The translations under genes and the position numbers were made by a program. From Aphrophora alni (lineage: Eukaryota; Arthropoda; Insecta; Hemiptera; Aphrophoridae): a stretch of 64,000 nt of DNA. The first letter of the stretch is position 1. Each line of letters starts with the position of its first letter. Under the pieces are notes generated by a model. It was not told where the DNA came from. It searched no databases and worked only from the letters and a program-made list of their open reading frames with translations. Location: contig OY740771.1 of assembly GCA_963513935.1 (NCBI GenBank), forward strand, positions 14,475,138-14,539,137. The letters run 5' to 3'. This document shows positions 59,909-64,000 of this stretch, piece after piece.

Positions 59909-61066
59909 CTGTTGAGCATTTGTTTAGATTAGAATAAACTATTAAACGTTAAATTAATTAATGCTAAGATATTGCACAGACTTTATCACTAACTCATCCT
60001 AAAAACAAATTAAAAACAAGGCAAAATTTCAAATTGGTAATTGTTTATTGAAAAGTGAAAATTAAGGGCCTCTCTTCTAAAAAAAAATTTAGCTCATCTT
60101 GTAACATAAAAAGTAAGTCGTAAATGATTAAAATCGAGCTTTCATTGACAGCAGTCAACCTTTTTACGAATTACTTCTGAAGAGTTATTTTTTTTACTTG
60201 TGATTTTGTACAAAAGTTTGGGCTAATAATATTCGCATTTCACTAATGTTTGAATGAAATCAGAATAACCGATTTTGATCAATTAAATCTTTATAACAAT
60301 CCTGTAACTCAATAACCTTAAATTTTGGAAACATGGGTGCGTACCTTATGTCTGTGTCATTGAATGTTTTTTGTTTTCCCTTAATGTAGCCTTGGACTCG
60401 TATTTTGTGACAAAGTTAAATATGAAGTAATCAAAATTCCGTATTCATTGGTACAAATTTTCTTTCATCATACATCATGTTCCGTAATTAAACTGCCAAA
60501 CGTTAAGTAATTCAGGTCAGAATACAAAAATTAAGAATATAATTTTTTTCAAAAAGTATAGTTTTCCCGGTATCCACTTTTTTCACGTAAAAATAACTTT
60601 AAAAAAACTATATTAAGTTCAGATTTGGTGTATGCATTGAGTGTACCGAAAATAAAGAGTTTATTTTGTATACTTTCAAAATGGCTGCCGTTTAAAATAT
60701 TTAATATTTAACGTATCGAAAACCATTAACATTACAAAAATTCACAATACAAAAATAAAGTTTCCTTTTTAAATGGTGGGCAAATTAAACAGTTTTAGTT
60801 TTTCTCTATTGGTCAAAGGATAAAGAGTTATTTATATATTTTTTTTTAAAACAGGAAAGAATTTCTCAATAGTTGTCTACAATACTCAAGATTGACCTAG
60901 ATCCAAAATATTTTCGAATTTCAATACATTTGTTCTGAATAAAATACATTGCACTGAATTGCATACATGTTAAAACATATCTATCATCTAACATACTTAT
61001 TAGTTAAAAAATGTTTTAATATTTAAAAAATTTATTCAATAAACAGCTATTAGTAAACTCACATAC

Positions 61067-61075
61067 TCTGTTCAT
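61067..61075 (-). CDS. Pro-resilin-like cuticular protein, proposed exon 1 (start codon, three codons)
   Basis: ATG AAC AGA (61075-61067) directly followed by GTATGTGAG, a good donor, phase 0. Joined to exon 2 it gives a protein starting MNRIFWSLVLV, a proper signal peptide. An in-frame TAA lies immediately before the ATG. This is the only ATG-plus-donor of matching phase I found within 4 kb upstream of exon 2, but such short exons are easy to find by chance. The intron would be 1158 bp. Confidence 0.5.
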
Positions 61076-61089
61076 TTAACCAACAATTT

Positions 61090-62070
61090 TAAGAAGTAAG
61101 TAACAGCCGAGCATTAAAGAAGAGTATGAATGTATGAGTATAAACATAGGAAGTTGTATGAATGTTTGCAAATGTTTCAATCTTGATTGTATGACTTATT
61201 ACTCAATTAATTATCTAGTAATTATACACTATTATGTATGATATGTATAATTTACTAATCATATGTTAAATTTAGATTAAACAATTATTGGTATTAGTTA
61301 TATTTAAGTGTTAAAACTGATCTAAACTAGGCGTAACCTAGCTTTGTATTGAATTATTAAAGTTGCTAGACCTAAATAGGTGTTTTAAATGTGTATTGGT
61401 AACTAAATTTGAATGTAAAAATTAAGTTTCAAACACCTTAAAAATGTTTCCCACTGATTTAGACTAATCCTAACCAATCTTTGTGTTGCATTATTATTGC
61501 TGATGGACCTAATCAGCTGTTATAAGTAGAACTTTACACACTGGTCTTGGCTAGACCTAAATTTGTTTTGAAATATTAAAGCTGATGGATCTAATCAGCT
61601 GTCATTAATGAGATTTCTTTAACGCAGTTTTTAAATAAATCGTTGGTATTTAAGAGATAAACGTACGATTCGCCAGTCCTCAGGGATATTATCTTTCTTT
61701 TGATATCTCACATGTTAAGATTCATCGCATATTAGGGATTTTGGTGTAAAGTAATTTTGACAACAGAAATAATATATAGGATATTTTCTCAGTAAATTTA
61801 ATAATTTTGTACTCTTGTTACTTTCTCATATGTAAGTAAATAATATATATAGAAATTTACATCACATAGGCAACGTCTAATGGTTTCTTGAAGAAAAATT
61901 TAATTAATTAATAGTCAAATTAGAGATATCCTAACCTATGATAGCGATTCTGAAGGGTAGCGTGCTTACCCATCCCTAAAGAGGTCTCAATCCTCTTCTT
62001 CCCCAGTTAACCAAATACCACTCCAGATAACCAACTCTTAATAATATTAAATGTTGAGGTTGATTTATGA
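61090..62070. other. Upstream region of the cuticle gene, no clear promoter
   Basis: No canonical TATA box was seen within 150 bp of the proposed start. Sequence is AT-rich, with AATCAGCTGT recurring at 61513 and 61595. No other gene was recognised. Confidence 0.4.
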
Positions 62071-62129
62071 GAAAAATTATACAGGATAACAAACAAACAG
62101 AACACAATTCTCACAAAAAATACGCCTAG

Positions 62130-62174
62130 GTAACAGACGCGTTTCAACGACAAGGTCGTCGTCTTCAGTGACAC
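62130..62174 (-). ncRNA. hammerhead ribozyme-like motif, left inverted copy
   Basis: Minus strand: stem I GTGTCA (62169-62174) with TGTTAC (62130-62135), five of six pairs; core CTGAAGA (62162-62168); one extra C; stem II GACGAC/GTCGTT with CTT loop; GAAA; stem III AC-GC-GT; triplet GTC (62136-62138). Confidence 0.62.
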
Positions 62175-62558
62175 ACCAATCAAACTATAACTGAACCTAA
62201 TGTTGCGCCGAACCCTAATTTATACAAATTGAAGAGGGCGTGGCTTATTATTTTACACTGCCAAGGTGATAGTACGCGCCTCGTGTCAATTTAACTAACT
62301 AAGATTTAACATATAATTTATACAAGATACTGTAATCGAACTAACCCTACATTTAACATTATACATTAAATTTTATATTAATATAGAATTTTGTATAGGT
62401 CCTAGTTCATTATTTACAATTACGTTCTGATACTTATTAATATAAAAAGTATGTATATTTATACAAACTGAAGGGGGCGTGGCTTATTATTTTACACTGC
62501 CAAGGCGCCTCGTGTCAGTTTAACTATTTAAGATTTGTGTTTGATTGGTGTAGCTCGT

Positions 62559-62603
62559 GTATCACTGAAGACGACGACCTTGTCGTTGAAACGCGTCTGA
62601 TGC
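62559..62603 (+). ncRNA. hammerhead ribozyme-like motif, right inverted copy
   Basis: Plus strand: stem I GTATCA (62559-62564) with TGATGC (62598-62603), six of six pairs counting one G-T; core CTGAAGA (62565-62571); one extra C; stem II GACGAC/GTCGTT with CTT loop; GAAA (62588-62591); stem III AC-GC-GT; triplet GTC (62595-62597). Compared with the left copy, two stem I pairs differ while staying paired. Confidence 0.68.
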
Positions 62604-62664
62604 TTAGACTTATTTTTTGTGAGAATTGTGTTCTGTTTGTTTGTTATCCTATAACTTTTAATAA

Positions 62665-64000
62665 GTTAATTATGATAACTAATTTGAAGGACTTACACTT
62701 AATTATAATAGAAATTGCACTTAATTTAAATTTAAATATATTTAATTGAGACGGTCGCTATTTATTGCTACTTTACGCATTTAAATATATATTTCCAGAA
62801 TGCGACACATTATTTGGCCTTCCCGACAAATGTAGGAACGCCATTAACCACAAGCTAGCCCTACATAATAAGTTAGAACATCCGGCCATTACCTGGGAAA
62901 TAACACTTTACAAGTTGTGTTGTTATTCACGGAGATTATTCTAAAGTTTTACTATTCGTTAGTGTATTGGGAATCGAGGTTGCGTTCAGACCTGCTGAAT
63001 TTCTACCAAAAGGGACCCAAAAATTGTGAGTCCAAAAGTTTTTTTTTGGAATTATGTCGGTTTGCCGTCTCAGATTTTTATGCTGTATGCAATGCTACAC
63101 AGTACAAATGCATAGACTGTTTTTATTCAAATTTTGTAAGTGTGCGTATTTTTGGCATATCTAGAGTTTTCGACCGATATGTTTTTATCAAGACGCTAAA
63201 TTTGATTAAAATTCCATCAAAATCATTAGAGGCGATTTTGAGTTTTGTTTCTCGTGACCGCATGGTTAAACTCCATGTCGGCATATATGAGCTAAAGCTT
63301 TGTGTGCAAGAGGTTCTGGGTACGGTGTGAACCAGAATCGTGAACTACTAATGCTAGCGAATTCTGGTTTCGAAAGGTAGAATTACGACGACGGGAACTC
63401 AATTTATGACGAACTGTTGCATCAGGAGTTATAGAATGAAATATATTTTATTAAATTTTAGAAACCAATATGAGAAAATGGTTAGTTCAATGTGTTTACA
63501 TAGTTGTAAACTAATAACAAAAAAAAAACTGAACTAAAATAAATTTGTTGATCCAACAACGAATAACAAACAGCGACACAAACAAATTAAACATCCATCA
63601 GTCGTAACTGAATCAATTCATAATAACAAAGAAACTAAATGAAAACAAACAGTAATGCCAACTGTGTAACTGTACTGGATGGAGACAAATGATGAGCAAA
63701 TCAAGGAAACACTGTTGTCTACACGGCGAGCAAAAACTCCGATGCTAATGGAATATCTAACGTCAGCTCCATTTATATATCTCGGCTGGAAAGCAACAAG
63801 AAGTTAAGGGAACCTAGATTAAGATGAATGTGAGCTTCTTATTTTCCTAGGTCGTTAGAACCTTGACATAAATAAATCGCTATCTATGTCATAGCTGTTT
63901 CCTTTATATTGAGTCATCAGTGAATTTATGTTTTATGAATTTTAGTTACAGACCGCTGAATAAAGGTATATTTTGTTAAAATCCTCCAGACACGAAATTT
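62665..64000. other. AT-rich DNA; dispersed repeat, no gene accepted
   Basis: The plus ORF at 62917-63330 is long (137 codons) but its second half overlaps text of the noncoding dispersed type (GATTAAAATTCCATCAAAAT), and no domain is visible. On the minus strand TATATAAATGG at about 63770-63780 is a good TATA-box match with no gene start seen below it. Confidence 0.45.

Larger units (their letters stand above)
62077..62660. mobile_element. PLE terminal fragment with two inverted hammerheads
   Basis: Outer segments of about 100 bp (62080-62180 and 62545-62655) are inverted copies, each holding a hammerhead-like motif and then TTTTTTGTGAGAATTGTGTT with CTGTTTGTTTGTTATCCT. Inside, about 75 bp are directly repeated (62217-62296 and 62458-62527: GGGCGTGGCTTATTATTTTA, CTGCCAAGG, CGCCTCGTGTCA). 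The mix of inverted ends and direct inner copies suits a rearranged PLE with no coding part left. Confidence 0.7.

Noticed and set aside
62917..63330. 137-residue plus-strand ORF
   Set aside because: Its second half is text of a noncoding dispersed repeat seen elsewhere, composition is AT-driven, and no domain is visible.
63770..63780. TATATAAATGG on the minus strand as the cuticle-gene promoter
   Set aside because: It is a good TATA match, but 2.7 kb above the proposed start exon, and no ATG with a suitable donor follows it. A noncoding first exon there is not excluded.

Overview
This is an AT-rich eukaryotic window that reads as insect, possibly hemipteran. The grounds are an insect cuticular protein gene with a Rebers-Riddiford chitin-binding domain, insect-type (CCTAA)n telomere-like blocks, and retroelement lineages common in arthropods (Penelope-like, Jockey/CR1-like LINEs, BEL/Pao). 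Nothing points to a prokaryote. The order Hemiptera is a guess.

Only one ordinary host gene is well supported: a minus-strand pro-resilin-like cuticular protein. It has a proposed 9-bp coding first exon at 61067-61075, exon 2 (signal peptide and linker) at 59630-59908, and exon 3 (RR domain and Q/Y/P-rich tail) at 55018-55809. All joins are phase 0, and a polyA signal lies at 54958-54963. A second possible coding region of unknown nature is the 129-residue ORF at 21744-22133 (minus).

Most of the remaining window is mobile-element debris and tandem repeats. Left to right: Penelope-like element (PLE) and LINE fragments (1.8-4.3 kb); a 42-bp satellite (5.1-7.3 kb); a LINE split by a PLE with long inverted arms (7.6-10.7 kb); a 28/25-bp satellite (11.7-13.0 kb); a TA-flanked TIR element (13.5-14.3 kb); mostly featureless DNA; a ~94-bp satellite carrying telomere-type CCTAA blocks (19.5-20.4 kb); microsatellites (20.7-22.3 kb); a GC-rich 24-bp minisatellite (28.7-29.2 kb); a BEL/Pao gag relic (34.4-35.5 kb); a LINE 3' end (38.7-39.5 kb); a PLE RT/endonuclease relic (44.9-45.6 kb); further PLE terminal fragments (45.7-47.9 kb); a second TIR element (50.7-51.6 kb); a 36-bp satellite with 145-bp higher-order units (53.3-54.6 kb); the cuticle gene; and a last PLE terminal fragment (62.1-62.7 kb).

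The most striking signal is a set of ten hammerhead-ribozyme-like motifs on both strands. They sit in or next to PLE remains or short inverted-repeat elements. Most share one layout: CTGANGA plus one extra base, a stem II hairpin, GAAA, a stem III of two or three pairs with a 2-nt loop, and a GTC/GTA/ATA/GTT cleavage triplet. Two copies (47727-47771 minus, 62559-62603 plus) have a fully paired stem I, and the 62 kb pair shows compensating changes. Hammerhead motifs in PLE terminal repeats are known. The extra base and the repeated inverted-repeat bracketing are what deserve attention here. All calls were made by eye, without searches or folding.
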